Shown here in pieces: positions 10,602 through 19,868 of a stretch of DNA of 64,000 bases. The notes beneath the pieces are model-generated. The model worked only from the letters and a program-made list of their open reading frames with translations. It made no database searches and was not told where the DNA came from. Source of the stretch: an uncultured Acidobacteriaceae bacterium. GTDB taxonomy: Bacteria; Acidobacteriota; Terriglobia; Terriglobales; Acidobacteriaceae. The stretch covers positions 62,001-126,000 of the forward strand of contig CAINJJ010000053.1 in assembly GCA_903849645.1 (NCBI GenBank). The letters are read 5' to 3'. Positions within the stretch are counted from its first letter, which is position 1; each line of letters begins with the position of its first letter. The position numbers and the translations under genes were made by a program.

Positions 10602-12161
10602 GTGATTCTCAATTTCCTGCCAAATTCACTTACCTTCCAGCCCAGGTGGGCGGTTGCGGGCCTTATGCTTGTCTTCGCGCAGGGGAGCGGTTCCCTGTCC
10701 TGCTCCGCCCAGGGCGTCCCTACTGAGGTGACATCCTCTCTGCCGCCCGCTCCTGTTCCACAGTTGGCGCTTGCCCATGCCGGATCCCAAACCCCGCTCG
10801 CCCTGCAGCAAGGAGGAATCGGCGTCAAGGCAGGGGACGCGAGCCCGGTGGGCCGCGAGCCCCAGGACGCGCCCATCGTTGCTGTCTTCAAACATCCTGA
10901 AAGCCAATCCTGGTGGCTTTCAGGGCAGGCCAACATCATCTTTCAGGGCCGGCTTCCCTTCCATTCGACCTACCAGGGGGCGAACAGCTTTCGCAACTCG
11001 TCCGAATACAAGTCCTCGCTGATTGGCACCGTGTATGCGGCCTGGCGGCCGACCCAATCGGTGCGCTTCAACACCGACCTGATCCTCGACCTGGAAAGCG
11101 CCGGCGGTCGCGGATTGAGCGAGGCGCTCGGCCTTGGCGGCATCACGAATGTGGACGTGGTGCGGAATCCCAATCTTGGTTCCACGCCCTATCTCTCGCG
11201 CTACCAGGTCCACCAGGTCTTCGGGTTGACGCAGAAGACCACCAGTCAGGAGCCAGGGCCGTTCGCACTCGCGCCCAGCGTGCCCGTTCGCCGCTTCGAG
11301 TTCCGCGCCGGCAAGATGACCCTGCCTGACTTTTTCGACATCAACGCCATCGGCTCAGACTCCCACTTGCAGTTCATGAACTGGACCGTGGTCAACAACG
11401 GGGCCTGGGACTACGCCGCCGATACGCGCGGCTACACAGTGGGCGGCATCGCCGAGTACGACGACCGCATCTGGACCGTGCGCTACAGTCTCTCCGCCAT
11501 GCCCATCGTCGCCAACGGCATCGACCTCGACTGGGCTTTCAGCCGTTCCCATGGGCAGAACGGCGAGTTCGAACTGCGCCGCAGCCTGGTTCCCCGGCAC
11601 AAGGGCGTGACGCGGATTCTGTTTTATGCAAACCGAGCCCACATGGGCACCTACCGGGAGGCCGTCAACGCCTTTCTCGCCGGGACGGACAAGACGCCGC
11701 AGATCACTGCCCACGAGCACTTCAGCGCCCTCAAATACGGCTTTGGCTACAACACCGAACAGGAGATCACGGCCAACCTGCGGGTCTTTGGGCGCTTTGG
11801 CTGGAATGATGGCAAGACGGAGTCATTTGCCTACACCGAGGTCGAGCAGACCGTGGAGGCAGGCGCCGACTATGCCGGAACCCGCTGGCGCAGGCCGGTA
11901 GACAAGGTGGGTCTGGCGGTGGTCTCCAACGCCATCAAGCGTGACCACCAGAACTATCTGAAAGATGGCGGCCAGGGTTTCCTCCTGGGCGATGGCAATC
12001 TCAACTACGGCCGGGAGAACATCGTCGAGAGCTACTACACATGGCACGCCTGGCGCGGGGTCTTCTACGCCCTCGATGTGCAGCACATCAGCAATCCCGG
12101 CTACAACCGCGACCGCGGGCCCGGCTGGGTTGGCTCCGCGCGAATGCATGTGGATTTCTAG
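10602..12161 (+). CDS. OprB-like carbohydrate porin
   Basis: 519 residues from a GTG start. The N terminus has a hydrophobic stretch WAVAGLMLVFAQGSG ending near CSAQG, consistent with a signal peptide. The mature part has alternating aromatic/polar strands (WWLSGQANIIFQGR, FRAGKMTLPDFFDINAIGSDS, NLRVFGRFGWNDGKTE) and ends in HVDF with a terminal Phe, as in outer-membrane beta-barrels. The layout fits the OprB porin family for passive sugar uptake. Its position next to a metal-type repressor is unexpected for a sugar porin. The start is weakly supported by GGAAGG. Confidence 0.75.
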   Translation: MILNFLPNSLTFQPRWAVAGLMLVFAQGSGSLSCSAQGVPTEVTSSLPPAPVPQLALAHAGSQTPLALQQGGIGVKAGDASPVGREPQDAPIVAVFKHPESQSWWLSGQANIIFQGRLPFHSTYQGANSFRNSSEYKSSLIGTVYAAWRPTQSVRFNTDLILDLESAGGRGLSEALGLGGITNVDVVRNPNLGSTPYLSRYQVHQVFGLTQKTTSQEPGPFALAPSVPVRRFEFRAGKMTLPDFFDINAIGSDSHLQFMNWTVVNNGAWDYAADTRGYTVGGIAEYDDRIWTVRYSLSAMPIVANGIDLDWAFSRSHGQNGEFELRRSLVPRHKGVTRILFYANRAHMGTYREAVNAFLAGTDKTPQITAHEHFSALKYGFGYNTEQEITANLRVFGRFGWNDGKTESFAYTEVEQTVEAGADYAGTRWRRPVDKVGLAVVSNAIKRDHQNYLKDGGQGFLLGDGNLNYGRENIVESYYTWHAWRGVFYALDVQHISNPGYNRDRGPGWVGSARMHVDF

Positions 12162-12216
12162 CCGGAAGACGAGCGTCCTCCGTGAGCGCCTCCTGAACAG
12201 CATGCCTTGGGAGCTG

Positions 12217-12621
12217 CTACTTTGCCGCGGGCTGGGCCTGTTCCTTGGGAGAAATCGTCACAATCACCTCGTTCGGGCCCACATAGCGGAGCTTCTCGCG
12301 GGCTGCATGGCCGATCGCTTCCGGACTCGACTTCAGCAGTTCGATGCGCCCCTTGAGCTGAGCGTTCTCCTGCTGCAGATCTTCGATCTCCCGGCCCAGG
12401 CGCTTGTCTTCAGAGCGCTTTTGCTGCCAGGAGGAGAAGCCGTCTTTTCCGTTCACTGCGTGCACCAGGATCACCCCGGCCAGGACCACGGCCAGGGCGC
12501 TCACGACCGGACGCCATGCTCGCTTTGCCAGGTTGAGAGCGCGGCGCGGCGCGGCGAATCGTACAGGCGCCTGCCCGTTCCTCGTCGCCGTGCCCCGCGC
12601 CTGCGCCTTCTGGTCCCGCAC
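12217..12621 (-). CDS. ftsB: FtsB/DivIC-type septum formation initiator
   Basis: 134 residues from a GTG start 5 bp behind the stop of the phosphomutase gene. A basic N terminus is followed by one membrane helix (VVSALAVVLAGVILVHAV), a leucine-zipper-like coiled coil (LGREIEDLQQENAQLKGRI) and the family ending REKLRYVGPNEVIVTI. FtsB/DivIC proteins are bitopic cell-division proteins working with FtsL and FtsQ. Assignment to FtsB versus DivIC is not possible from sequence alone. Confidence 0.85.
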   Translation of the reverse strand: MRDQKAQARGTATRNGQAPVRFAAPRRALNLAKRAWRPVVSALAVVLAGVILVHAVNGKDGFSSWQQKRSEDKRLGREIEDLQQENAQLKGRIELLKSSPEAIGHAAREKLRYVGPNEVIVTISPKEQAQPAAK

Positions 12622-12626
12622 GTTCC

Positions 12627-14033
12627 CTACCCCACCACAAACTTCTCGGCCGACGCCTTCAGCGACTCCATATCCTGCTCGCTGCGCGCCTCAGTATATG
12701 CGCGCACCACCGGCTCGGTTCCCGACAAGCGATAGCAGACCCAGGAGCCATCTTCCAGAACCAGCTTCAGGCCGTCCGTCCTGACCACGCTCGCAACCTT
12801 GCGCCCGCCCAGTTCCGTCGGGTCGGCCTTCATCTTCTCAGTGAACGCGGCCTTTACCTCCGGGGTCAAGTGGAAGTTCTCACGAACTGGATAGAAGGAA
12901 CCAACCTTGGCAAATAGCTCCTTCAACTGGACGCCCAGGCTCTTGCCCCGCGTGGCCACCATCTCGGCCACCAGCAGCCCGGCAATCACCCCATCTTTCT
13001 CCGGGACGTGGCCGCGAATGGTCAAACCCGCCGACTCCTCGCCGCCGATGGCGATCTTGTCGGCAATGATCAGCTCGCCAATGTACTTGAACCCCACCGG
13101 CGTTTCATAGAGCGGCACCTTGTGAAAGTCGGCCAGGGCGTTGATCAGGTTGGTGGTGGCCACGCTCTTGGCCACGCCGTTGCGCCAGCCGCGGGTCTCG
13201 ACCAGATAGTCGAAAAGGAGCGCGATCACATAGTTGGGCTGGATGAACGTGCCGTCTTCGTCCACAATGCCGAAGCGATCGGCGTCGCCGTCGGTGGCGA
13301 TGCCAATGGCCGCGCCAATCTCCTTCATCTTGGCCTTGGCGTCGCCCAGCAGATGGTCGTCCGGCTCCGGCGCATGGCCGCCAAACAGCACATCGCGGAA
13401 GTCGTGCACCGTTTCCACGGCTACGCCGGCCTCGCGGAGAATCTCACTGCTGTATCCCCGCCCGGCGCCCCAGAACGGGTCATAGACCACCTTGATTCCA
13501 GACTTTGCAATGGCCTTGAGGTCCACGAGTTCGGCCAGGCGCGCCTTGAAGGCCGGCTTCACGTCTGCCGTCTCAAATCCCCCGTCCGGCGCTGACCCGA
13601 GGGGAATGCCGCTGCCGTCCCCAAGACCGGCAATGGCCGCTTCAATCTGCCTGGTCACTTCTGGCAGAGCCGGGGCGCCGTCGTGGGTTGAGAACTTGAT
13701 ACCGTTGTACTCCGGCGGATTGTGAGAGGCGGTAAAGTTGATGGCGCCCGATGTCTTCAGCGTACGCACGGCATAGGCAATGGCGGGCGTGGGCGCGGCG
13801 TCTGGAATGACGATCGGCGTGACCCCTGCCCCGGCAAGGACGCGCGCCGCCAGGTCAACAAAGCTCTCCCCCAGAAAGCGCGGATCGCGGCCCACCAGCA
13901 CCCGGTGCGGTTCCGGTTGCGTCTTCACATAGGCGGCAATGCCCGCCACCGCCAGCCGGATGTTGGCCACGGTAAACTCATCGGCCACAATGGCCCGCCA
14001 GCCTGAAGTGCCAAACTTGATTGCTCCACTCAT
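12627..14033 (-). CDS. Phosphoglucomutase/phosphomannomutase family protein
   Basis: Alpha-D-phosphohexomutase of 468 residues. The catalytic phosphoserine loop is TASHNPPEYNG, the metal loop GDADRFG, the sugar-binding loop GGEESAG, and the phosphate-binding loop RLSGTEP. It interconverts hexose 1- and 6-phosphates; substrate preference cannot be read. The ATG at 14033 has GGAG 9 nt upstream; an in-frame ATG at 14048 would add five residues. It is followed after 5 bp by the ftsB-like gene, so the two are likely cotranscribed. Confidence 0.93.
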   Translation of the reverse strand: MSGAIKFGTSGWRAIVADEFTVANIRLAVAGIAAYVKTQPEPHRVLVGRDPRFLGESFVDLAARVLAGAGVTPIVIPDAAPTPAIAYAVRTLKTSGAINFTASHNPPEYNGIKFSTHDGAPALPEVTRQIEAAIAGLGDGSGIPLGSAPDGGFETADVKPAFKARLAELVDLKAIAKSGIKVVYDPFWGAGRGYSSEILREAGVAVETVHDFRDVLFGGHAPEPDDHLLGDAKAKMKEIGAAIGIATDGDADRFGIVDEDGTFIQPNYVIALLFDYLVETRGWRNGVAKSVATTNLINALADFHKVPLYETPVGFKYIGELIIADKIAIGGEESAGLTIRGHVPEKDGVIAGLLVAEMVATRGKSLGVQLKELFAKVGSFYPVRENFHLTPEVKAAFTEKMKADPTELGGRKVASVVRTDGLKLVLEDGSWVCYRLSGTEPVVRAYTEARSEQDMESLKASAEKFVVG

Positions 14034-14264
14034 CGTTGTTTTCTCCATCCGCGCCAGGCTCTCCCGGCCGCAAAGTTAATACTGCCCTACCCAGCTTAGT
14101 TGTTCAAGCCGCTTGGCCTGCAAACGCCGCCCGCCGCGCAGAACCTTCTGACTTGGACCTCGAACCGGACAGGCCGATCTTTGAAACATTGCCCGCTCAA
14201 CTCCTGAATCCTCACCCCCAACTCGCCCATCCATCACCTAGCATAGGTTGAACGGAGCGATTCA

Positions 14265-14891
14265 ATGAAGATTCTCATCATCGGCGCCACCGGCCCCACC
14301 GGCCTGGAGATCGTCAAGCAGGGGTTGGCGCTGGGCCACCAGGTGACCGCGGCCGTCCGGCGTCCTGAATCGGCAAGCCTTCCGCAAGGGACGATTGTGG
14401 TGCGCGCCGACGTCACTGACGCCCACTCCCTCATGGCGGCCACCGCCGGCCAGGATGCCGTCCTCAATTCCCTCGGCTCCAGCATCGACCGCAAGCCAAC
14501 CACCCTCTTTTCCCAGGGCACCCGCAATCTGCTCGCTGCCATGCAGCAGGCCGCTTGCCGGCGCCTCCTCTGCATCACCGGAATCGGCGCGGGAGACAGC
14601 CAGGGCCATGGCGGCTTCTTCTATGACCGCATCATCCAGCCCCTGCTGCTCAACGAGATTTACAAGGACAAGACCCGCCAGGAGGAGGTCGTCCGCCAAA
14701 GCGGCATTCACTGGACCATCGTCCGCCCAGGCATGTTGACGAACGGCCCTCGCACCGGGCGGTTTCGCGCTCTCACGGACCTGACCGGCATCACCGTCGG
14801 CAAAATCTCCCGCGCCGATGTGGCCGGGTTCCTCCTCGACCATCTTGAGGATGCCGCCACTTTTGAACAGACACTGACCCTGACCTACTGA
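14265..14891 (+). CDS. NAD(P)-binding NmrA/SDR-like oxidoreductase
   Basis: 208 residues, a complete atypical SDR. The N terminus MKILIIGATGPTG has the GxTGxxG nucleotide-binding motif, followed by HQVTAAVRRPES and RADVTD. Later segments RRLLCITGIGAGDS and SGIHWTIVRPGMLTNGP match flavin/biliverdin-reductase-B-like proteins. The reaction is not identifiable. It is 10 bp upstream of cutA in the same direction. Confidence 0.88.
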   Translation: MKILIIGATGPTGLEIVKQGLALGHQVTAAVRRPESASLPQGTIVVRADVTDAHSLMAATAGQDAVLNSLGSSIDRKPTTLFSQGTRNLLAAMQQAACRRLLCITGIGAGDSQGHGGFFYDRIIQPLLLNEIYKDKTRQEEVVRQSGIHWTIVRPGMLTNGPRTGRFRALTDLTGITVGKISRADVAGFLLDHLEDAATFEQTLTLTY

Positions 14892-14901
14892 TCGCGCAGC
14901 C

Positions 14902-15246
14902 ATGCCCGAATCCGCTCCAGCAGCACGCATCGTCCTGACCACCGCCGACAACCCCAAAGAGGCCGCCCGGCTCGCGCGGACCCTCGTCGAAGAGCGCCTG
15001 GCCGCCTGCGCAAACCTCATCCCCGCAGTCCAGTCCATCTATCACTGGGAGGGGCAAATCGAAACAGGAACGGAAACCCTCCTCCTGTTGAAGACCGTCA
15101 GCGAACTTGTCCCCGCCCTCCAGGCACGCCTGCACGAGTTGCACACCTACCAGACGCCTGAGTTCCTTGTCCTCGATGTGGAGTCAGGCAGCAACGGATA
15201 CCTGGACTGGCTCGCATCGAGTCTGCGGACAATGCCTTCGAACTAA
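14902..15246 (+). CDS. cutA: Divalent cation tolerance protein CutA
   Basis: 114 residues covering the whole CutA1 family length. Hallmarks are VLTTADNPKEAARLARTLVEERLAACANL, the SIYHWEGQIE segment and HTYQTPEFLVLDV. CutA proteins are trimeric, ferredoxin-like, cytoplasmic, and implicated in metal tolerance with an unclear biochemical role. It follows the oxidoreductase closely and has no metal efflux gene beside it. Confidence 0.93.
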   Translation: MPESAPAARIVLTTADNPKEAARLARTLVEERLAACANLIPAVQSIYHWEGQIETGTETLLLLKTVSELVPALQARLHELHTYQTPEFLVLDVESGSNGYLDWLASSLRTMPSN

Positions 15247-15561
15247 TCTTCGGCCCAGTCGATCCTCCATCGCTGTATACCCTGCCGCGAACCACAGTGG
15301 AAAGCTACTCCCCTCCGTCTGGCACGCCCGTGTCAAGAGCAAATATGACCATTCATCGATGCTTTGGACCTGCCACACTGTGGTTGGTTCGAAGCGGCTC
15401 ATCGGCTTCCAAGATAGGCACGGGCGCTATCTTCCGCCGGATGAGGATAACTCACCCTCTAAGTTGGACTAGCCGAAGGCTTGTCTTCGTCATGCGTATC
15501 AGAAGACCCTTTGGCAATCCGGCGGAATGCCTTGTCAACCAGGAGAAAGGCCACAAAGACC
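15247..15561 (+). other. Intergenic region before the exported protein / mla genes
   Basis: About 315 bp without a supported gene. It should contain the promoter of the 15562-19092 gene group. I see no clear operator or terminator. Confidence 0.4.
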
Positions 15562-16266
15562 ATGCGCATGGCAGTCTTCATCCTGACCTTGATCGCCGTG
15601 GGGTCCATCACCATCCAAGCGCATCCTCAATCGCTTTCGCCTGAATCCCCACTGTTGCCTGACGGCCCTGCCTTAGTCTCCCCGACACAACTTCCGGGCT
15701 ATGTTCGTCCCACACAGCGGACTCGACTGACGAACTATCTTTTCGATGCTTTCGGTCCATATCCAATTGTCGGCGCAGGGGTGGGCGCGGGCATAAGTCA
15801 ATGGAACAATACCCCTCCTGATTGGAAACAGGGGGCTGAAGGTTTCGGGATGCGCTTTGGCTCGGATTTCGGAATGGCCGCAACCGGAACGTCTGTGCGC
15901 TATGGACTGGCAGCCGCCTTCAAAGAAGATACGCTCTACTATCGATGCAGATGTAAACGGCCGCTCGCGCGCATCCGCCACGCCATCCTCTCCACAGTCA
16001 CTGCGCGCCGAGGTCTCGACGGCCATCGCGCCTTTTCGCTCTCCGCACTCGTTTCGCCCTATGCTGCGTCAACCACTGCTGTCTATGGATGGTACCCGGA
16101 CCGCTACGGCGCCAAAGATGCATTCCGCATCGGCAACTACAACTTGCTGGCATCGATTGGTGGAAACTTCGCGCTGGAGTTCTTGTACAGCGGACCGCAT
16201 TCCTTTCTGACGCGCATCCATATGCACAGCATGCACGGCGCCCCAGACCAGGACCCACGACCGTGA
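15562..16266 (+). CDS. Exported protein of unknown function leading the mla genes
   Basis: 234 residues from the ATG at 15562. MRMAVFILTLIAVGSITIQAHPQ looks like a signal peptide. The body has conserved-looking stretches FDAFGPYPIVGAGVGAGI, EGFGMRFGSDFG, EDTLYYRC, VYGWYPDRYGAKDAF and FALEFLYSGP, reminiscent of a secreted protein family I associate with acidobacteria. I do not recognise a function. Its TGA stop overlaps the GTG start of mlaE, so it is translationally coupled to the transporter and could be its envelope partner. An AGGAG lies about 16 nt upstream of the start, which is long; an ATG two codons later is an alternative. Confidence 0.7.
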   Translation: MRMAVFILTLIAVGSITIQAHPQSLSPESPLLPDGPALVSPTQLPGYVRPTQRTRLTNYLFDAFGPYPIVGAGVGAGISQWNNTPPDWKQGAEGFGMRFGSDFGMAATGTSVRYGLAAAFKEDTLYYRCRCKRPLARIRHAILSTVTARRGLDGHRAFSLSALVSPYAASTTAVYGWYPDRYGAKDAFRIGNYNLLASIGGNFALEFLYSGPHSFLTRIHMHSMHGAPDQDPRP

Positions 16267-17105
16267 CCACCTCAGCAGCCAACGCAACGTCAGTCGTCCC
16301 GCGGCAGAGAGCAAGCGTCAGGCCCGCGCTGATGCAAATACCAGCCAGCAACCTCGTTGGCCGCTTTCTTGAGTGGTTCGGCAACATCGGCATCTTCTTC
16401 GCGAATGTTGTGCGTTCAGGAATTACGCCCCCTTACGAATGGCGTGAACTGGTCCGTCAACTGGATGAAGTCGGCGCGAAGTCCCTGCCTCTGGTCGCCC
16501 TGGCCGGCGCCGCGGTGGGCGTGGTCATCTCGCTGGAAGCCCGCTACAGCCTGAGCCGATTTGGGGCAAAGTCCCTGTTTCCAGCCACCCTCGTCTACTC
16601 CGTCATTCAAGTCATGGGGCCCATCATCACCGGCCTTGTGGTAAGCGGCAGGGTGGGCGCCGGCATCGGCGCAGAGCTGGCGTCGATGAAAGTGACAGAG
16701 CAAATTGACGCTATTGAAGCGTCCGCCGTCAATCCATACAGGCTCCTCGCCGCGCCGAGAATTCTCGCCTGCATCCTGATGATGCCCTTGCTCACAGTGG
16801 CCGCGGATGCCTGCGGATTGCTGACGGGTTGGGTGGCACAGGCAATGGTTGAGCCGCTGTCATTCCAGCAGTTCATAGAGAGCGGATTCAGAGGAGCCAC
16901 CTTCAACGCCTTTGTACCTCCCACTTTCAAAACTGCCGTCTACGGGCTCATCATCGGCTTGATCGCATGCTTTCAGGGAATGCGAACCACAGGCGGCGCC
17001 GAGGGCGTTGGCCGCGCTGCCACCAACTCCGTGGTGCTGGGCTCGCTCTTCCTGATCCTTGCTGACGTGGTGCTGGTCAAATTCATTCTTGTCGTCTTTC
17101 CCTAA
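16263..17105 (+). CDS. mlaE: MlaE-type ABC transporter permease
   Basis: Integral membrane permease of MCE (mammalian cell entry) lipid transport systems. The core EVGAKSLPLVALAGAAVGVVISLEA, the VSGRVGAGIGAELASMKVTEQIDA loop and the TGGAEGVGRAATNSVVLGS segment are diagnostic. The GTG at 16263 overlaps the previous stop (GTGA) and gives 280 residues; an ATG at 16332 gives 257 residues, closer to the family length. It is predicted to move phospholipids between the two membranes with MlaF and MlaD just downstream. Confidence 0.92.
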   Translation: MTTSAANATSVVPRQRASVRPALMQIPASNLVGRFLEWFGNIGIFFANVVRSGITPPYEWRELVRQLDEVGAKSLPLVALAGAAVGVVISLEARYSLSRFGAKSLFPATLVYSVIQVMGPIITGLVVSGRVGAGIGAELASMKVTEQIDAIEASAVNPYRLLAAPRILACILMMPLLTVAADACGLLTGWVAQAMVEPLSFQQFIESGFRGATFNAFVPPTFKTAVYGLIIGLIACFQGMRTTGGAEGVGRAATNSVVLGSLFLILADVVLVKFILVVFP

Positions 17106-17128
17106 CCAACGAGTGCGAGGTAAGTGAT

Positions 17129-17923
17129 ATGAGCGCTGCAGCCCATAGTGACACAGTGATGCCATCTGTCCTATTGCCTGCGCATGAGACCTCGCTGGCC
17201 GTCGCCATCTGCAATGTGCACAAGACATTCGGAAAGCATCACGTTTTGGATGGGATCACTCTAACCGTGGCTCAGGGCCAGACCCTGGCTGTGTTGGGCC
17301 GCAGCGGCACAGGCAAGAGCGTGTTGTTGAGACTCATCATCGGCCTCATCCAGCCTGACTCAGGAGCCATCCGCATCCATGGGGACGATATCAGTGGACT
17401 GAGTCTCGATCACCTGGGCGCAATCCGAAAGAAGATGGGCTTCCTGTTTCAGCATGCGGCTCTCTATGACTCCCTCACCGTCGCTGAGAACGTAGCCTTT
17501 CCCCTGCAGCATCACAGGAGAGACCTTTCGCAGTCAGAGAAGCAGGACCGCGTGCGGCACCTGCTGGCGGAGGTTGGCTTGGACGGCGATCTCGACAAGA
17601 TGCCTTCCAATATCTCCGGCGGCATGCAGAAGCGCGTGGGTCTTGCAAGAGCCCTCGCTCTGGAGCCCGACATTCTGCTTCTGGACGAGCCGACGGCCGG
17701 CCTTGACCCTATCAGTTCAAGAGAGATTGATGAACTTATCCTCAAGCTGCAAAAAGAGCATCATATGGCTTCCATCGTTGTAACTCATGACCTATCAAGC
17801 GCCCGAACGATTGCCGATCAATTGGCCCTGCTTGACCGTGGAAAAGTCGTCGCAGAGGGCAGCTTCGAAGATCTACAACAGAGTGATAATCCGTTTGTCA
17901 GGGACTTCTTGAAGGTTCTATAG
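17129..17923 (+). CDS. mlaF: MlaF-type ABC transporter ATP-binding protein
   Basis: 264 residues. Walker A GRSGTGKS, Q-loop FLFQHAALYDSLTV, signature ISGGMQKRV, Walker B ILLLDEPTAGLDP and switch His in VVTHD are all present. The family mark ISGGMQKR rather than LSGGQ places it with MlaF/Ttg2A ATPases. About 25 residues precede the domain, longer than usual. It lies between the permease and the MCE protein, 8 bp from the latter. Confidence 0.93.
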   Translation: MSAAAHSDTVMPSVLLPAHETSLAVAICNVHKTFGKHHVLDGITLTVAQGQTLAVLGRSGTGKSVLLRLIIGLIQPDSGAIRIHGDDISGLSLDHLGAIRKKMGFLFQHAALYDSLTVAENVAFPLQHHRRDLSQSEKQDRVRHLLAEVGLDGDLDKMPSNISGGMQKRVGLARALALEPDILLLDEPTAGLDPISSREIDELILKLQKEHHMASIVVTHDLSSARTIADQLALLDRGKVVAEGSFEDLQQSDNPFVRDFLKVL

Positions 17924-17931
17924 GAGGAGAT

Positions 17932-19092
17932 ATGTCGAGAATTGCGCGATTGGGGGCATTCATCGTGGTGACCCTTTCTGTTCTGGCCGCCGGGGTCTTC
18001 CTGATTGGCAGCAAGGCCTATCTGTTTCGTTCGACATTCCAGGTGAAGGCTCAGTTTGACAATGTTGCCGGGCTGAGCACTGGAGCCGATGTTCAAGTGG
18101 GAGGAGTGCATAGCGGAACCGTGCGCAGTATCGCGTTGCCGCACAGTCCAGGCGGAAAAGTAGTCGTCTCCATTGACCTCGACAAATCCACCCATGAAAT
18201 CATCAAGCAGGATTCCGTGGCATCGATCGAGACGGAAGGCCTGCTGGGAAACCAGTACCTGGCGATCTCGTTTGGATCCGCGGGCCAGGGTGACGTGCGG
18301 GACGGCGACACGATCCAGAGTCAACCACCGTTGCAGATGTCTGACATGATGATGAAGGCAAGCGGAATCCTAACCAGTACCCAGCAAACCATGATGAATG
18401 CGGCGCAAGCCACCGGCCATCTGAACTCAGTGAGCGCCAAGATCGATGCCGGCCAGGGGTCGGTTGGAGCGCTCATCAATGACAAAGCTCTCTATAGTGA
18501 TCTTAGACAATCGACCAACTCCCTTGGTGCAACAATGCTCCAGGCACAAGCCGGGGCAACTGACTTCCGCGAGAACATGGAGGCCCTCAAGCACAACTTC
18601 CTGTTGAGCGGATATTTCAAAAAGCGTGGGTATGAGGACACCGCAAGCCTGTTGGAAAACGAAATTGAACAAATGCCGGAGGGGGCCGCGGAGAAGACAT
18701 TCACCTATTCCGTGAAGCAGTTGTTTGACAAGGACGACACCGCAAAGCTCCGGAACTCCAAGACCTTGGATGAAGGCGGAGAGTACCTGGCGCGCAATCC
18801 ATTTGGCTGCGCGGTCATTGTGGTCTCTTCTCACGCCACTGGCGATACCCGGAAAGAACTGGAGCTGACCCAGGCGCGGGCCATGGTTGTTCGCGAATAT
18901 CTGGTTCAGCATTTTGGATTTGACGACACGAAGCTCAAGACGATCGGTCTGGGCAAGCAGATTGCCGCGGATCCCCAAGCCGGGCAGGAAGCAGTCCAGT
19001 TGTTGATCTACCCTGCCGGCACTGAGATTCCTGCGAGCAAGGCACCATCGATTGGAGTCGTTTCCAAAGCTGGCACGGCGACCGCCAAATAG
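17932..19092 (+). CDS. mlaD: MCE (MlaD) protein fused to a C-terminal OmpA-like domain
   Basis: 386 residues. An N-terminal membrane anchor (LGAFIVVTLSVLAAGVFLIG) is followed by one MCE domain at about 35-125 (VKAQFDNVAGLSTGADVQVGGV, then ETEGLLGNQYLAIS). A helical linker at about 130-235 follows. The C-terminal region, about 250-360, looks like an OmpA/MotB peptidoglycan-binding domain: AVIVVSSHATGDTRKELELTQARAMVVREYL, then LKTIGLGKQ, in the usual pattern (hydrophobic strand, N/D-rich loop, SxxRA-like helix, G-x-G strand). MlaD proteins normally end after the MCE domain and helix. The start follows AGGAGA. Confidence 0.85.
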   Translation: MSRIARLGAFIVVTLSVLAAGVFLIGSKAYLFRSTFQVKAQFDNVAGLSTGADVQVGGVHSGTVRSIALPHSPGGKVVVSIDLDKSTHEIIKQDSVASIETEGLLGNQYLAISFGSAGQGDVRDGDTIQSQPPLQMSDMMMKASGILTSTQQTMMNAAQATGHLNSVSAKIDAGQGSVGALINDKALYSDLRQSTNSLGATMLQAQAGATDFRENMEALKHNFLLSGYFKKRGYEDTASLLENEIEQMPEGAAEKTFTYSVKQLFDKDDTAKLRNSKTLDEGGEYLARNPFGCAVIVVSSHATGDTRKELELTQARAMVVREYLVQHFGFDDTKLKTIGLGKQIAADPQAGQEAVQLLIYPAGTEIPASKAPSIGVVSKAGTATAK

Positions 19093-19286
19093 ACCATCAA
19101 GAAACCAGAAGCACAGCCATATGCGCACCCGGCCCGCTTGTTCACAATAGCTCAGAAACTCAGCCAGTCCTCTGCAAGACTGGTTGCACAGATGAAGCGT
19201 TCACCTCATCTGCGTCGCGGCTCCTGAGCTAAGTCAGTCCAGCTGACATCTGTCCCCTTAGTCACCTGCATCCTGCAAGGAGCCAA

Positions 19287-19478
19287 ATGCCCCTCATCAA
19301 CGTTATCATTGCAATTGCCGTCGTAGGCCTGCTGTTGTGGCTGGTCAACCGCTACATCCCAATGCAAGGCCAGATCAAAAGTATCCTGAACGCCGTCGTG
19401 GTGATTGCCCTTATCCTCTGGCTCCTCAGAATATTTGGACTCTTCGGCTACCTCACTCAATTTCGCGTTGGACACTGA
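19287..19478 (+). CDS. Small two-helix membrane protein (Thivi_2564-like)
   Basis: 63 residues with two hydrophobic helices (LINVIIAIAVVGLLLWLV and ILNAVVVIALILWLLRIF) separated by NRYIPMQGQIKS, the pattern of a small conserved inner-membrane family. The start follows AAGGAG with ideal spacing. Function unknown. It lies about 195 bp downstream of mlaD, possibly a separate unit. Confidence 0.8.
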   Translation: MPLINVIIAIAVVGLLLWLVNRYIPMQGQIKSILNAVVVIALILWLLRIFGLFGYLTQFRVGH

Positions 19479-19570
19479 GCTTCCAATCCGGTCAACCAGG
19501 AGTTCGAACCGAGCAGCACATTTGATCCCGGTCAACACAGAACGACACAGCAGAAACTGGCGGAGATTCA

Positions 19571-19834
19571 TTGAGACGCATTGGCGTTTGGGCAATTGTC
19601 GCTGTCATGAGCCTTGGCGCATGGGCCCATGACAACACCGGGTCGTCTCAGGCGGCAAGCTTCAACCGGCCAGCATACCGCGTTCATAGGACGAATCGGA
19701 CGGTTCAGGCAGTCGACTGTCGTCACCAGGGCAGGGCCACGGACGTTGACTTCACAGGCACTTTGCTCCTGCCCTGCCGCCTGCCGGCGTGGCTCGATGC
19801 AAATTCGAGCGTTGAAGTGGTAGGCGCCCCATGA
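19571..19834 (+). pseudogene. Probable truncated remnant of a secreted OmpA-family gene
   Basis: A TTG-started 87-residue frame with GGAG upstream and a good signal peptide (MRRIGVWAIVAVMSLGAWAHD). The stretch YRVHRTNRTVQAVDCRHQGR then VDFTGTLLLP resembles the first part of a larger secreted protein family I recall from acidobacteria. The similarity stops after LLLP and the frame ends 25 codons later. The rest of the expected protein (well over 100 residues more) is absent downstream. Family recognition is from memory, so a genuine small secreted protein remains possible. Confidence 0.4.
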
Positions 19835-19868
19835 CGGCAGTTGCGAACGAACCAGGAAAGCGGACCGC

